64,000 nt of DNA from Planctomycetota bacterium (GTDB taxonomy: Bacteria > Planctomycetota > UBA8742 > UBA2392), in the NCBI GenBank assembly GCA_020849795.1, contig JADZFR010000022.1:126879-190878 (forward strand), written 5' to 3'. The translations under genes and the position numbers were made by a program. The notes beneath the pieces were generated by a model. It made no database searches. It saw only the letters and a list, made by a program, of their open reading frames with translations, and was not told the origin of the DNA. Shown here one piece after another: positions 52,560 to 63,561 of this stretch (positions are counted from its first letter, which is position 1; each line of letters begins with the position of its first letter).

Positions 52560-53051
52560 CTAGGAACCAAAATGCATCGGCGGGCCGCGCGCGATGAACG
52601 CTGGCAAATTCGCCGGGGTGTAGAAATCCGGCGCGGGTGTGTCGCAGCGTAGTCGCGGCGGCGGCAGATCAAGCTGCAGCAGCATACCCGGCAGCGCGGT
52701 CAGCGGCGCAGGCATGAAGTCGAGCCCCGGCGTTGAGTCGTCCGGCGCCAGTGTCGGCGGCACATAGAAGTTCAAGGGAGGCAGCGCGGCAACCAGCGAT
52801 GGCGAAAAGTTGATGATGTCCGCTGAGCCGCGCCCGTCGTCCAGCTTTTCGCGCAGCACATTGGCGGCGTGGGTGTCGCGCATGGCCTCTGAGGCCAGGC
52901 GGATGTGCGAGGCAATATCCAGCACACGCACCGCGTTGACCGTGTCACCAATGGCCGCGACCACATGCAGCCGCGGCAGGTCGCAATAGCCTGCCAACGC
53001 GCCCAGTAACAGGGCGGCGATGGCAAGGCGATTGTGACGGCGCTGGCGCAT
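52560..53051 (-). CDS. small secreted protein, function unknown
   Basis: 163 aa. N-terminal signal-like segment (RLAIAALLLGALAGYC), possibly with a lipobox-like Cys23. The remainder is a Pro/Leu-rich mature part with PPLNFYVPPTLAP and LLQLDLPPPRL. No family recognised. It lies between yajC (15 bp upstream on the same strand) and secDF (107 bp downstream), so it is probably expressed with the Sec accessory genes. Whether it helps translocation is unknown. A hairpin (GTGCGC/GCGCAC, 52470-52484) stands in the gap to secDF. Confidence 0.7.
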   Translation of the reverse strand: MRQRRHNRLAIAALLLGALAGYCDLPRLHVVAAIGDTVNAVRVLDIASHIRLASEAMRDTHAANVLREKLDDGRGSADIINFSPSLVAALPPLNFYVPPTLAPDDSTPGLDFMPAPLTALPGMLLQLDLPPPRLRCDTPAPDFYTPANLPAFIARGPPMHFGS

Positions 53052-53066
53052 GCTTTGGCCTGTCGG

Positions 53067-53492
53067 CTACTTATCGTCTTCCTTGACGCTGGATTTCTTT
53101 TCTTCGAACACTTTGGCGATGGCCATGATGTTGTACGTTTCGTGCACCTTCTTGTCTTCGTCCACCAGCAGCCGGGCTTCCTGGTTCTCGCGGTCAATTT
53201 TGTCTACGCGCGCGATCAGGCCGCTGGTCAGCATCACGCGGGCGCCGGTTTCAAGCTGCTCGATCTTCTTCTTGTGTTCATTTTCCTGGCGCTTCTTGCT
53301 GCGCGTCATGAAAAACATGAACACCACAATCACCACGCCAAACAACAGCAGCGGCGCCATGCCTTCAAACATTCCCGGTTGGGCCGGCTGGCCCGTAGCG
53401 GGTGCGCCCGGCTGCTCGGTGCCGGCTGCGGGCGTTCCGCCGGATTGCGGCTGGCCGCCTTCCTGGGCAAGAATCGTAGCAAGTGTAATCAC
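53067..53492 (-). CDS. yajC: preprotein translocase subunit YajC
   Basis: 141 aa. One membrane helix (LLLFGVVIVVFMFFMTRSKKRQE) preceded by a Gly/Pro/Gln-rich linker (~40 residues), then the YajC core: LETGARVMLTSGLIARVDKI and ARLLVDEDKKVH. The C-terminus is charged. YajC binds SecDF and helps Sec-dependent export; its position between infB and secDF is the normal bacterial arrangement. The long low-complexity N-terminus is longer than in E. coli. Confidence 0.93.
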   Translation of the reverse strand: MITLATILAQEGGQPQSGGTPAAGTEQPGAPATGQPAQPGMFEGMAPLLLFGVVIVVFMFFMTRSKKRQENEHKKKIEQLETGARVMLTSGLIARVDKIDRENQEARLLVDEDKKVHETYNIMAIAKVFEEKKSSVKEDDK

Positions 53493-53512
53493 GGTGTCCT
53501 CTGCCTTGGTCT

Positions 53513-56362
<2,850 letters not shown>

Positions 56363-56443
56363 AGACTACTGGTTCCTTCTTTGTTTCTTTCCACTTCCCG
56401 CACTGCCTGTGCCCGGCCTGTCGCGCTGATCCGCATGGCCGGG

Positions 56444-57817
56444 TTACTGCTTTGCCTTGACGTCTTCGCGAACCGGCGCCTGGGCAGCGTATTCGGCTGC
56501 GCGCGAGAACGGGTCCACGGGTCCCTTTGGCTTGTCTCCGGGCTGGCCGCCCTCTTCCTCTTCGTCCTCCAGTTCCTGGCCCGGCTCGACAAAGGTGTTG
56601 TCCGCGCGGCGCTGGGCGCCGTCGGCGTGTACCACATCTTCAATCTGCTCCGGCGGTTCCGGGTTGGCGGTTACGTGCTGGATGATCTTGGCCGCCGATT
56701 CAATGCTGATGCCCGGCACTTTCATCAGTGCTTCAGGGCCGGCTGCCAGGATGTCCTGGAAGCTGTCAAAGCCGCTGTTGAACAACGACTCGGCCAGCAA
56801 CTCATCCACGCCCTCGATGGCGAGGAACTTGGCCAGCGTGCGTTTGCGCCAGTCGCCTTCCTGGGTCACGGTCACGATGTCAAGGTCCCACTTGCACAGC
56901 CGGGCTGCCAGGCGCACGTTCTGGCCGCGCTTGCCGATGCTGAGGCTAAGCTGGTCGTCGGGCACGACAACGCGCGCGCGGCGGTTGTCGTAATCGAGTG
57001 TAATGCTGTCAACGCGCGCGGGTTTCAGCGCGTTGGTGATCAGGATTTCCGCCGACTCGTTCCAGCGGATGATGTCGATCTTTTCGTTGTTCAGCTCGTC
57101 AATGATGCCTTTGATACGCGAGCCACGGACACCTACGCATGCGCCGACGGCGTCTACCTTCGGGTCATAACTGGCAACCGCAACCTTGCTGCGGAACCCG
57201 GGTTCGCGGACGATGGCCTTGATCTCGATGATGCGTTCAGCGACTTCGGGTACCTCAAGCTCGAACAGCTTTTTCACGAACTCGGGGTGCGTGCGGGACA
57301 GGATGATCTTGACCTTCTGGCCCTGCTTGCGCACGTCGAGAATCAGCCCGCGCACACGCTCGCCTACGTTATAGCTTTCGGTCGGCACCTGCTCTTTGCG
57401 CGGGTAGAACGATTCGGCGTCGCCCAGGTTGACGATGTAGTTGGGGCCTTCGCTGCGCTGGATGGTGCCGCTGCGAATCTCGCGTTTTAGCTGGATGTAC
57501 TTTTCGAAGATGTTGTCGCGTTCGGCTTCGCGGTTCTTTTGCACGAAAATCTGCTTGAAGGTCTGGGCGGCAATGCGGCCCATGTCGGCAAGCTTGACCT
57601 CGGCGGTAACGCCATCCAGGTCGGTTTCGTGGGCGATGATTTCGCCGCTGTTCGGGTCAACGCTGACCACGAGCGTGTCCGGGTTCTCGACGCGCTTGCG
57701 CAGGGCCACCATCATGGCCTGCTCAATCGACCCGAGCACTTCGGATTTCTCGATGCCCTTTTCGCGGGCGATCATTTCCACGAAGCGAAGCAGTTCCGCG
57801 CCGTTTACGCCTGACAT
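56444..57817 (-). CDS. nusA: transcription elongation/termination factor NusA
   Basis: 457 aa. It binds RNA polymerase and nascent RNA to modulate pausing, termination and antitermination. N-terminal domain (LLRFVEMIAREKGIEKSEVLGSIEQAMMVALRKR), S1 (GERVRGLILDVRKQGQKVKIILSRTHPEFVKKLFELEVPE), two KH domains (AVASYDPKVDAVGACVGVRGSRIKGI; LSIGKRGQNVRLAARL) and one helix-hairpin-helix region (FNSGFDSFQDILAAGPEALMKVPGIS) are visible; the C-terminus is acidic. I start it at ATG 57817. rimP, usually upstream, is missing. A terminator-like hairpin ends 24 bp before the start codon. Confidence 0.95.
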   Translation of the reverse strand: MSGVNGAELLRFVEMIAREKGIEKSEVLGSIEQAMMVALRKRVENPDTLVVSVDPNSGEIIAHETDLDGVTAEVKLADMGRIAAQTFKQIFVQKNREAERDNIFEKYIQLKREIRSGTIQRSEGPNYIVNLGDAESFYPRKEQVPTESYNVGERVRGLILDVRKQGQKVKIILSRTHPEFVKKLFELEVPEVAERIIEIKAIVREPGFRSKVAVASYDPKVDAVGACVGVRGSRIKGIIDELNNEKIDIIRWNESAEILITNALKPARVDSITLDYDNRRARVVVPDDQLSLSIGKRGQNVRLAARLCKWDLDIVTVTQEGDWRKRTLAKFLAIEGVDELLAESLFNSGFDSFQDILAAGPEALMKVPGISIESAAKIIQHVTANPEPPEQIEDVVHADGAQRRADNTFVEPGQELEDEEEEGGQPGDKPKGPVDPFSRAAEYAAQAPVREDVKAKQ

Positions 57818-57840
57818 CGTTTGTCCCAACTGACGGTCCT

Positions 57841-57873
57841 CAAATAAAAAGGAGCAGGCCCAGCGGCCGCTCC
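57841..57873 (-). terminator. terminator or attenuator immediately upstream of nusA
   Basis: GGAGC-A-GGCC (57851-57860) pairs with GGCC-GCTCC (57865-57873) across a CAGC loop, with one bulged A. On the minus strand it is followed by TTTTTATTTG. It lies between the end of the 144-aa lipoprotein gene and nusA, only 24 bp before nusA's ATG, so it either ends the upstream transcript or attenuates nusA-infB. Confidence 0.75.
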
Positions 57874-57963
57874 CGGGTCTCTTCCCTGAAACGTGGGCCA
57901 TAAGGTAGCGACGCGCCGCCACAAGTCAATAAGAGGGCGATAACACGGGAGCTCGAATGTCTG

Positions 57964-58398
57964 TCAGGGCGACCTCTGTTGGCTGGCAAGACGTAATTTC
58001 TCGGCGATCTCCGCCTGTTCGGCCTCATGGTCATTGGTGTCGTTATCTTCGGCAAGCTGCGCAAGTTCAACGAGCAGCCAGATCAGGCCGAAGAGCCCCA
58101 GGATGGCCACTGCAGCCAGCGCGATCACGATTCTTCCGGATTCACTCACGGGCGACGACAAAAGTTCCGAGAGAGCATCCTCCCAGCTGTCTGATCCGTA
58201 GTTCTCGCCGGCGCCGCGCTGGACTAATGCCGGCAAGTCGGGGTCGCGGGGTGCCACCCGCCGCACGATATGTGGCCGCTCAATCGGTCCCGTCTCGGCA
58301 TGCCCCGCGCGCGTAAACCGGCTGAAGCCGCAAGCCGGAAGAAGTGCCAGCATGAAGCCCGCAAACAGAGCGGCTGCAAACGATGGTATGCGGCGCAT
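57964..58398 (-). CDS. small lipoprotein with a C-terminal membrane helix
   Basis: 144 aa. Lipobox LLPAC (Cys23) after a short hydrophobic signal. A mid-region (SDSWEDALSELLSSPVSESG) is polar and acidic; then a membrane helix (about residues 88-110, VIALAAVAILGLFGLIWLLVEL) and a charged Glu-rich tail. Lipid anchor plus helix is unusual; alternatively the first segment is a simple signal anchor. The ATG at 58398 has a GGAG nearby. No family recognised. Confidence 0.65.
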   Translation of the reverse strand: MRRIPSFAAALFAGFMLALLPACGFSRFTRAGHAETGPIERPHIVRRVAPRDPDLPALVQRGAGENYGSDSWEDALSELLSSPVSESGRIVIALAAVAILGLFGLIWLLVELAQLAEDNDTNDHEAEQAEIAEKLRLASQQRSP

Positions 58399-58540
58399 GG
58401 CGAAGCTCCGCTGGGGACAGGGTATGCTCCAAGTATCCCCCGATGACGGCGTGCCGCCGATGCCAAAAAACTGGCATGCGCGAGATCGTTGCTTCCTGCC
58501 CGGCGGTACCGAGTGTCGGGGATCGCGACGAAACTTTGGC

Positions 58541-59605
58541 CTAGCGGCGAGCCTCCAGCACCATGTTGAACGGGGTTTCCGTTGCGCGCCGAACGCGGCC
58601 GAAGCCACCGGCCTTGATCACCTCGGTCAACCTGGTTTCGCCGGCTTGGGCGCCCAAGGCGGCCTTGCCGGCCTGGCTGAGGCTGGCCGGGCAGCAAATG
58701 CAGGTGCTGGCCGAGTAAAACAGGCGGCCCACCGGATTGAAGTTCATTTCAACGCGGTCGTGGGCCATCGGTTCCACAACCATCCACGTGCCTTCCGGGT
58801 CGAGCGACTTGTGCACATGGGCCGCGGCGGCTTGCGGGTCGCCCATGTCGTGCAGGCAGTCAAAGAAGGTCACCAGGTCGTAGCCCGTGCCGGGAAAGTC
58901 TGTGCTACGCGCGACCTCGAACGACACGCGCTTGCCGTCGAGACCTGCTTGCCTGGCAAGTTCGCGGGCGCGCTTAATCGAGGCCTCGTGGTAGTCAAAC
59001 CCGACAATCCGGCTGTTGGGAAACGACTGGGCCATCAAGATCGTCGTCACGCCATGGCCACAACCCACATCCGCAACGGTGCCGCCCTCATGCAGCTTCG
59101 GAATCACGCCATCCAGCGACGGCAGCCAGCTGCTGACGAGGTTGGCGACATATCCGGGGCGGAAGAACTTCTCTGTGGCTGTGAACAGCTCTGGTTCCTG
59201 CTCGTGCCAGCCCACGCCGTCGCCGGAACGGAACGCCTCTTCCATGCGGTAAAGGCCCTTGAACATGGCAATCGCGAAGTAGTACGCGCCGGGCACATAG
59301 GCGGGGCTGTTCTCGTCGGCAAGGGCGAACGCCTGCTCCGGTGTCAGCGAGTACCTGCCGCTGGCGGCGTCGTATTGGGCGTAGCCCGAGGCAGCCTGGG
59401 CAGCGGCCCACTCGCGCACATAGCGCTCGGCTGTGCGGGTCCTGGCTGCGAGTTCAGCGGGCGTGAGCGGGCCCTTGGCAAGTTCCTTGAACAGGCCAAG
59501 GCGGTCACCCAGCAGCACGGTGGCGGCGTGGGCGGTGGCGCCCATGTCGTTCACGAACTTGCCGAGGAACTGGTTCAGTTTGTCGGGGTTGACGTCGGCG
59601 GTCAT
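58541..59605 (-). CDS. SAM-dependent methyltransferase (winged-helix N-terminus)
   Basis: 354 aa. N-terminal winged-helix-like domain (GLFKELAKGPLTPAELAARTRTAERYVREWAAAQAASGYAQYD), then the Rossmann methyltransferase: VADVGCGHGVTTILMAQSFPNSRIVGFDYHEASIKRARELA and VTFFDCLHDMGDPQAAAAHVHKSLDPEGTWMVVEP. This layout matches mycobacterial Rv2258c-like proteins; substrate unknown. AAGGAG ribosome site before ATG. Divergent from a TetR regulator with a palindromic site between, so it is probably that regulator's target. Confidence 0.88.
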   Translation of the reverse strand: MTADVNPDKLNQFLGKFVNDMGATAHAATVLLGDRLGLFKELAKGPLTPAELAARTRTAERYVREWAAAQAASGYAQYDAASGRYSLTPEQAFALADENSPAYVPGAYYFAIAMFKGLYRMEEAFRSGDGVGWHEQEPELFTATEKFFRPGYVANLVSSWLPSLDGVIPKLHEGGTVADVGCGHGVTTILMAQSFPNSRIVGFDYHEASIKRARELARQAGLDGKRVSFEVARSTDFPGTGYDLVTFFDCLHDMGDPQAAAAHVHKSLDPEGTWMVVEPMAHDRVEMNFNPVGRLFYSASTCICCPASLSQAGKAALGAQAGETRLTEVIKAGGFGRVRRATETPFNMVLEARR

Positions 59606-59635
59606 GGCGACTCCTTGCGAGGGAATGAGACTTGT

Positions 59636-59665
59636 CTACCTTCTAGTAGGTAGGATGCAAACCTA
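59636..59665. promoter_or_regulatory. candidate TetR operator
   Basis: CTACCT (59636-59641) and AGGTAG (59648-59653) form an inverted repeat with a 6-bp centre; a third half-site-like ACCTA follows (59661-59665). The element lies in the 97-bp gap between the divergent methyltransferase and tetR genes, where a TetR autoregulator normally binds. Confidence 0.55.
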
Positions 59666-59702
59666 TTCTGGACATTCGGCACGTCCGGCCTAGACTGGCG
59701 GC

Positions 59703-60287
59703 ATGAAGCGAGTTGCGACCGACAACCCCACGCAGGACAAGATTCTCGATGTCGCGGAGCGGCTGGTGCAGATGCGCGGTTTCAACGGCTTCTCTTACGC
59801 GGATGTCGCGGACACGCTGGGCATTCGCAAGCCCAGCATTCACCACCACTTTCCATCCAAGTCCAAACTGGGTGAGCGCCTGGTCGCCCGATACACCGAG
59901 CGGTTCATGGAGGCCCTGGCCGGCATCAGGGGCGGCTCAGCGACTGCACGACTGCGTCGTTACGCCGAACTGTATCGCAAGGTACTTCGTGACAGCGACG
60001 GCGAGCGGATGTGTCTTTGCGGCATGATGGCCGCCGAGGTCGGCACCCTGCCCCATGGCGTGCGCAAACGCATCCAGGAGTTCTTTGACCGCAACGAGGA
60101 GTGGCTGGCGGACCTGCTCGACACAGGCCGCCGTGCGGGGCAACTGCAATTCCGCGATGCGCCGCGCGACGCCGCACGCCGCACCGTGTCTTCCCTTGAG
60201 GGCGCAATGCTGGTGGCGCGAGCCCATCAGGATCCCGCCCGCTTTGAGCGACACATCGCCGGGCTGCTGGCTGACCTTAAGCCATAG
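59703..60287 (+). CDS. TetR-family transcriptional regulator
   Basis: 194 aa. N-terminal helix-turn-helix (GFSYADVADTLGIRKPSIHHHFPSKSKLGERLV, about residues 29-62), C-terminal ligand-binding domain. A Cys-x-Cys pair, C104-L-C106-G, lies in a turn after helix 5; some TetR proteins that sense electrophiles use such cysteines, so a redox or electrophile signal is possible. It probably represses itself and the divergent methyltransferase gene. 84 bp separate it from purF. Confidence 0.9.
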   Translation: MKRVATDNPTQDKILDVAERLVQMRGFNGFSYADVADTLGIRKPSIHHHFPSKSKLGERLVARYTERFMEALAGIRGGSATARLRRYAELYRKVLRDSDGERMCLCGMMAAEVGTLPHGVRKRIQEFFDRNEEWLADLLDTGRRAGQLQFRDAPRDAARRTVSSLEGAMLVARAHQDPARFERHIAGLLADLKP

Positions 60288-60371
60288 CCGCGCACGGGAC
60301 GCGATGCTTGCACTCCGGGATGCTGTTCTTCGCGCGGTGTGTTATAACCCTGCTTTAGCGGAGTGCAGCCG

Positions 60372-61769
60372 GTGAGCGACCATCCTAAAGAAGCCTGTGG
60401 CATCTTTGCCGTCTTCAACCATCCCGATGCCGTAGAGCTGACCTACTACGGCCTGTTCGCCCTGCAGCACCGCGGCCAGGAAAGCGCCGGCATTGCCTGC
60501 GTCATGGATGGCCGCATCAAAAGCTACCTGGGCATGGGCCTGGTGGGCGAAGTCTTCAAGGACGACTTCTTCGACAAGTTCAAGGGCACCTGCGCCATTG
60601 GCCACACGCGCTATTCCACGGCAGGCAGCAGCAACGTACGCAACGCGCAGCCGATTACAGTCGACTACTCGGGCGGCCAGATCAGCGTGGCCCACAACGG
60701 CAACCTGACCAACGGCTGGCGCCTGCGGCGCGAGCTTGAAGAAGCAGGCAGCATCTTTCAGACCACCAGCGACAGCGAAGTCGTGCTGCACCTGCTGGCA
60801 CGGCCCGAGATCAAGGGCAGCGAAAACCCGATCGCCAGCGCGCTTTCACGCATGCATGGCGCCTTCAGCTTCGTGTTTCTGACCAACGACGCCGTCTACG
60901 CCACGCGCGACCCGCAAGGCTTCCGCCCGCTTGCGCTGGGCAAACTCGGCGGGGGCTATGTGCTGGCCAGCGAAACCTGCGCCTTCGACATGCTGGGCAT
61001 TGAGTATATCCGCGACATCCAGCCCGGCGAACTGCTGCGCATCGACCACGATGGCCTGCACTCGCGGCAATGGAGCACGCCGCAACGCCACGCCCATTGC
61101 ATTTTCGAGCACGTCTACTTCTCGCGCCCCGACAGCCGCGTGTTTGGCTTGAACGTGCACCTGGCGCGCAAGCAGATGGGTCATCAGCTTGCCCGGGAAA
61201 GCCACCTGCCGGCCGATATCGTGGTGCCCGTGCCCGACAGTGGCACCAGCGCGGCGCAAGGCTACGCCGAAGAAACGGGCCTGCCCCTTGAGCAGGGTTT
61301 CATTCGCAACCATTACGTGGGCCGCACGTTCATCGCGCCAAGCCAGGGCCAGCGCGACATTGGCGTAAAGATCAAGCTGAACGCCGTGCGCGACGTGGTC
61401 GAAGGCAAACGCGTCATTGTGGTCGACGACAGCATCATCCGTGGCACCACCAGCCGCGGCCGCGTGAAGCGGCTGTACGAAGCGGGCGCGAAGGAAGTGC
61501 ATTTGCGAATCAGTTGCCCGCCGACGCGACACCCGTGCTTCTACGGCATCGACTTCCCGGATCCGAAAGAGCTGATCGCAAACCAGCTGGAAAGCATCGA
61601 CAAGATCCGCGATTTCCTGGGCATCGACAGCCTGGCCTACCTGAGCGTGGACGGGATGATGAAGGCCGTGAAAGCCAACGGCAACTACTGCAACGCCTGC
61701 TTCTCGGGCGACTACCCGGTGCCCTACGACGCCAGTTTCAACAAGACAGCCATGGAAGCCAGCCGATAG
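60372..61769 (+). CDS. purF: amidophosphoribosyltransferase
   Basis: About 465 aa. First committed step of purine synthesis: PRPP + glutamine to phosphoribosylamine. N-terminal glutaminase with nucleophile Cys after a short propeptide (SDHPKEACGIFAVF), RGQESAGI and GHTRYSTAGSS. The PRPP site VIVVDDSIIRGTTS is complete. Fe-S ligands are visible: AHCIFEH, RISCPPTRHPC and NYCNACFSGD. I prefer GTG 60372, which has GGAG 9 bp upstream and gives the usual 'SDHPKEAC' start; GTG 60363 is too close to that site. No other pur gene adjoins. Confidence 0.95.
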   Translation: MSDHPKEACGIFAVFNHPDAVELTYYGLFALQHRGQESAGIACVMDGRIKSYLGMGLVGEVFKDDFFDKFKGTCAIGHTRYSTAGSSNVRNAQPITVDYSGGQISVAHNGNLTNGWRLRRELEEAGSIFQTTSDSEVVLHLLARPEIKGSENPIASALSRMHGAFSFVFLTNDAVYATRDPQGFRPLALGKLGGGYVLASETCAFDMLGIEYIRDIQPGELLRIDHDGLHSRQWSTPQRHAHCIFEHVYFSRPDSRVFGLNVHLARKQMGHQLARESHLPADIVVPVPDSGTSAAQGYAEETGLPLEQGFIRNHYVGRTFIAPSQGQRDIGVKIKLNAVRDVVEGKRVIVVDDSIIRGTTSRGRVKRLYEAGAKEVHLRISCPPTRHPCFYGIDFPDPKELIANQLESIDKIRDFLGIDSLAYLSVDGMMKAVKANGNYCNACFSGDYPVPYDASFNKTAMEASR

Positions 61770-61862
61770 GGGGCCATAGCATCGCGGCAGGTTTCGTTGG
61801 GCGGTGCATCATGGTCGCCCGTTCATTAAGGTGTGCCTGTGAACGGCCGTGTAAGGAAATCC

Positions 61863-63560
61863 ATGCATCGCACCCACGTTTGCGTCATCTGTGCTGCGCT
61901 GACCGCCTTGTTTGCAGCGCTGTTGCTTCTGGCGCCTTCGCCTGCTTCTGCGCAGGCGGCTTCGCTTTCCAGCGCTGTCACCCTTGGCACCAAACCCGAA
62001 GGCGAGTTCAAGCCGCTTCGCGTGGTGGTCACGGTTCGTATGCTGGGCAGCGATGCCCCGGTGCCCGGCTTTAAGCTGTTGGCATTGGCCAAGTTCGCCG
62101 GCTTGCCCCACGACACCGCCAGTTTCGTCACGGACGAAAAAGGCAGCGCAGCGATTTCCCTGAACCGCAAACCCGGCGAGCTGCGCGTGTTCGCGTTCGG
62201 CGATTTTGTTGTGCCCGACGGCTGGTCCAATGTGCCGCTCACCACGTTGGAAAGGGCCGACGCCACCTGGGACCTGTACGTGCGGCCGCTCAAAAACGTG
62301 CGTGTCAGCGGCAGGATCAGCGTGGTCGGCACCGAGGCACAGCCCAAGCGGGCCAACGTCAGCTTCGCGCCGCTGGATGTGGCGCAGGACGGCAGCTCGC
62401 GGCTTTTCGACCAGCCCTACAGCGTGCTCACGGGCGAAGACGGCAGCTATGACATTGAGTTGCCCACGGGCTATTACCAGGTGTGGTCATACTGGTCAGA
62501 CCGCAGCGGCGTAGACTGGGTGCATTACCACAAGGTCGAGAACAAGGTGCCCATCTTCGGCGAAATCAAGATCAACATGGCGCTGGTGCGCGCGCCGATG
62601 TTTACAGGAAAAGTGGTGGATGCCCGCACCGGCAAAGGCATTGCCGCAACCGTCGACCTGTACAGCAACCTGTACCTGCGGCAACTGCGCAACTCGGCGG
62701 CGGATGGCCAACTGCCCGATGAATACGACGCCAACGATGAGCCGGTATACTGGCCCATCGGCACCTTCAAGTTTCAGGCCTGGAGCATCAACCCCGACGA
62801 CTTCACGGCTGTCATCAAGCCGCAAGGCAGCGAGTCGGTGCTTAAGGTGATTCCGCACCTGAAGGCATCGCAGTTCGAGGGCAAGGAAATTGTCTGGGAG
62901 CTGTATACCGCGGAAATGCGGCAAGTGACGATTCGTGTCGTGACGCACGAACAGGACATCCCGGTCATGGGCCTGGATGTGCGGCTGATCCCGAAGAAGA
63001 TTGATGTGCCTGAGCACATCCAGCAGACGTACACCGCGGGCGGCATGGTGGACCGCGATGGCAACGCCCAGTTTCTCGGCCTTGCCACCGGCAGCTATGA
63101 GGTCTACGGCGCGTCAGGCTCAACGTTTCTGGGCAACGCCGTCGTCACGGACGCCGCCAAACAGGACATCGTGCTCAAATGGGCCATCCCGTTTGCGTAC
63201 GGCAACGTGAAACTGGAGGGCGGTGGGCTGTGCAAGAACATGGTCGTGTTCATCACCATGGTGAATGCAGCCGGCCGCGAGTTCGGCCCGTACCCCAGCG
63301 ACGCGTTCAAGGAGAACCCGGCGCTGCAGGAAAAGGGGATGTTGTTCGTGCCGATGCTCCAGTTCGGCAGCACGTTCAAGCTGCGGTTTGGCGCGATGGA
63401 AGGCGGCAAGGCCTTCACCGACGATGATTGGGTGCGGATTACGGACTTTCCCTTGGCCACCGACGAGATCGAGTTCAAGATCGACAGCGAAAAGGGCTAC
63501 AAGGTCGACCTGACACTCAAGGCCAACCCCGAATTCAAGGCACCGCTCAAAAACGACTAA
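61863..63560 (+). CDS. large secreted protein with carboxypeptidase-regulatory-like repeats
   Basis: 565 aa. Signal peptide (ALTALFAALLLLAPSPASAQA). The mature part is beta-rich with several transthyretin-like/carboxypeptidase-regulatory-like units: VPGFKLLALAKFAGLPHDTASFVTDEKGSAAISLNRKPGELRVFAFG, then VRVSGRISVVGTEAQPKRANVSFAPL, then FTGKVVDARTGKGIAATVDLYSNLYL, then MGLDVRLIPKKIDVPE. Such folds carry no catalysis and serve as adhesion or display modules. The ATG at 61863 has AAGGAAA just upstream. Function unknown. Confidence 0.78.
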   Translation: MHRTHVCVICAALTALFAALLLLAPSPASAQAASLSSAVTLGTKPEGEFKPLRVVVTVRMLGSDAPVPGFKLLALAKFAGLPHDTASFVTDEKGSAAISLNRKPGELRVFAFGDFVVPDGWSNVPLTTLERADATWDLYVRPLKNVRVSGRISVVGTEAQPKRANVSFAPLDVAQDGSSRLFDQPYSVLTGEDGSYDIELPTGYYQVWSYWSDRSGVDWVHYHKVENKVPIFGEIKINMALVRAPMFTGKVVDARTGKGIAATVDLYSNLYLRQLRNSAADGQLPDEYDANDEPVYWPIGTFKFQAWSINPDDFTAVIKPQGSESVLKVIPHLKASQFEGKEIVWELYTAEMRQVTIRVVTHEQDIPVMGLDVRLIPKKIDVPEHIQQTYTAGGMVDRDGNAQFLGLATGSYEVYGASGSTFLGNAVVTDAAKQDIVLKWAIPFAYGNVKLEGGGLCKNMVVFITMVNAAGREFGPYPSDAFKENPALQEKGMLFVPMLQFGSTFKLRFGAMEGGKAFTDDDWVRITDFPLATDEIEFKIDSEKGYKVDLTLKANPEFKAPLKND

Positions 63561-63561
63561 G

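Noticed and set aside
58399..58608. 70-residue N-terminal extension of the small lipoprotein
   Set aside because: It overlaps the methyltransferase gene's end, and the lipoprotein signal is at the N-terminus only with the start at 58398.
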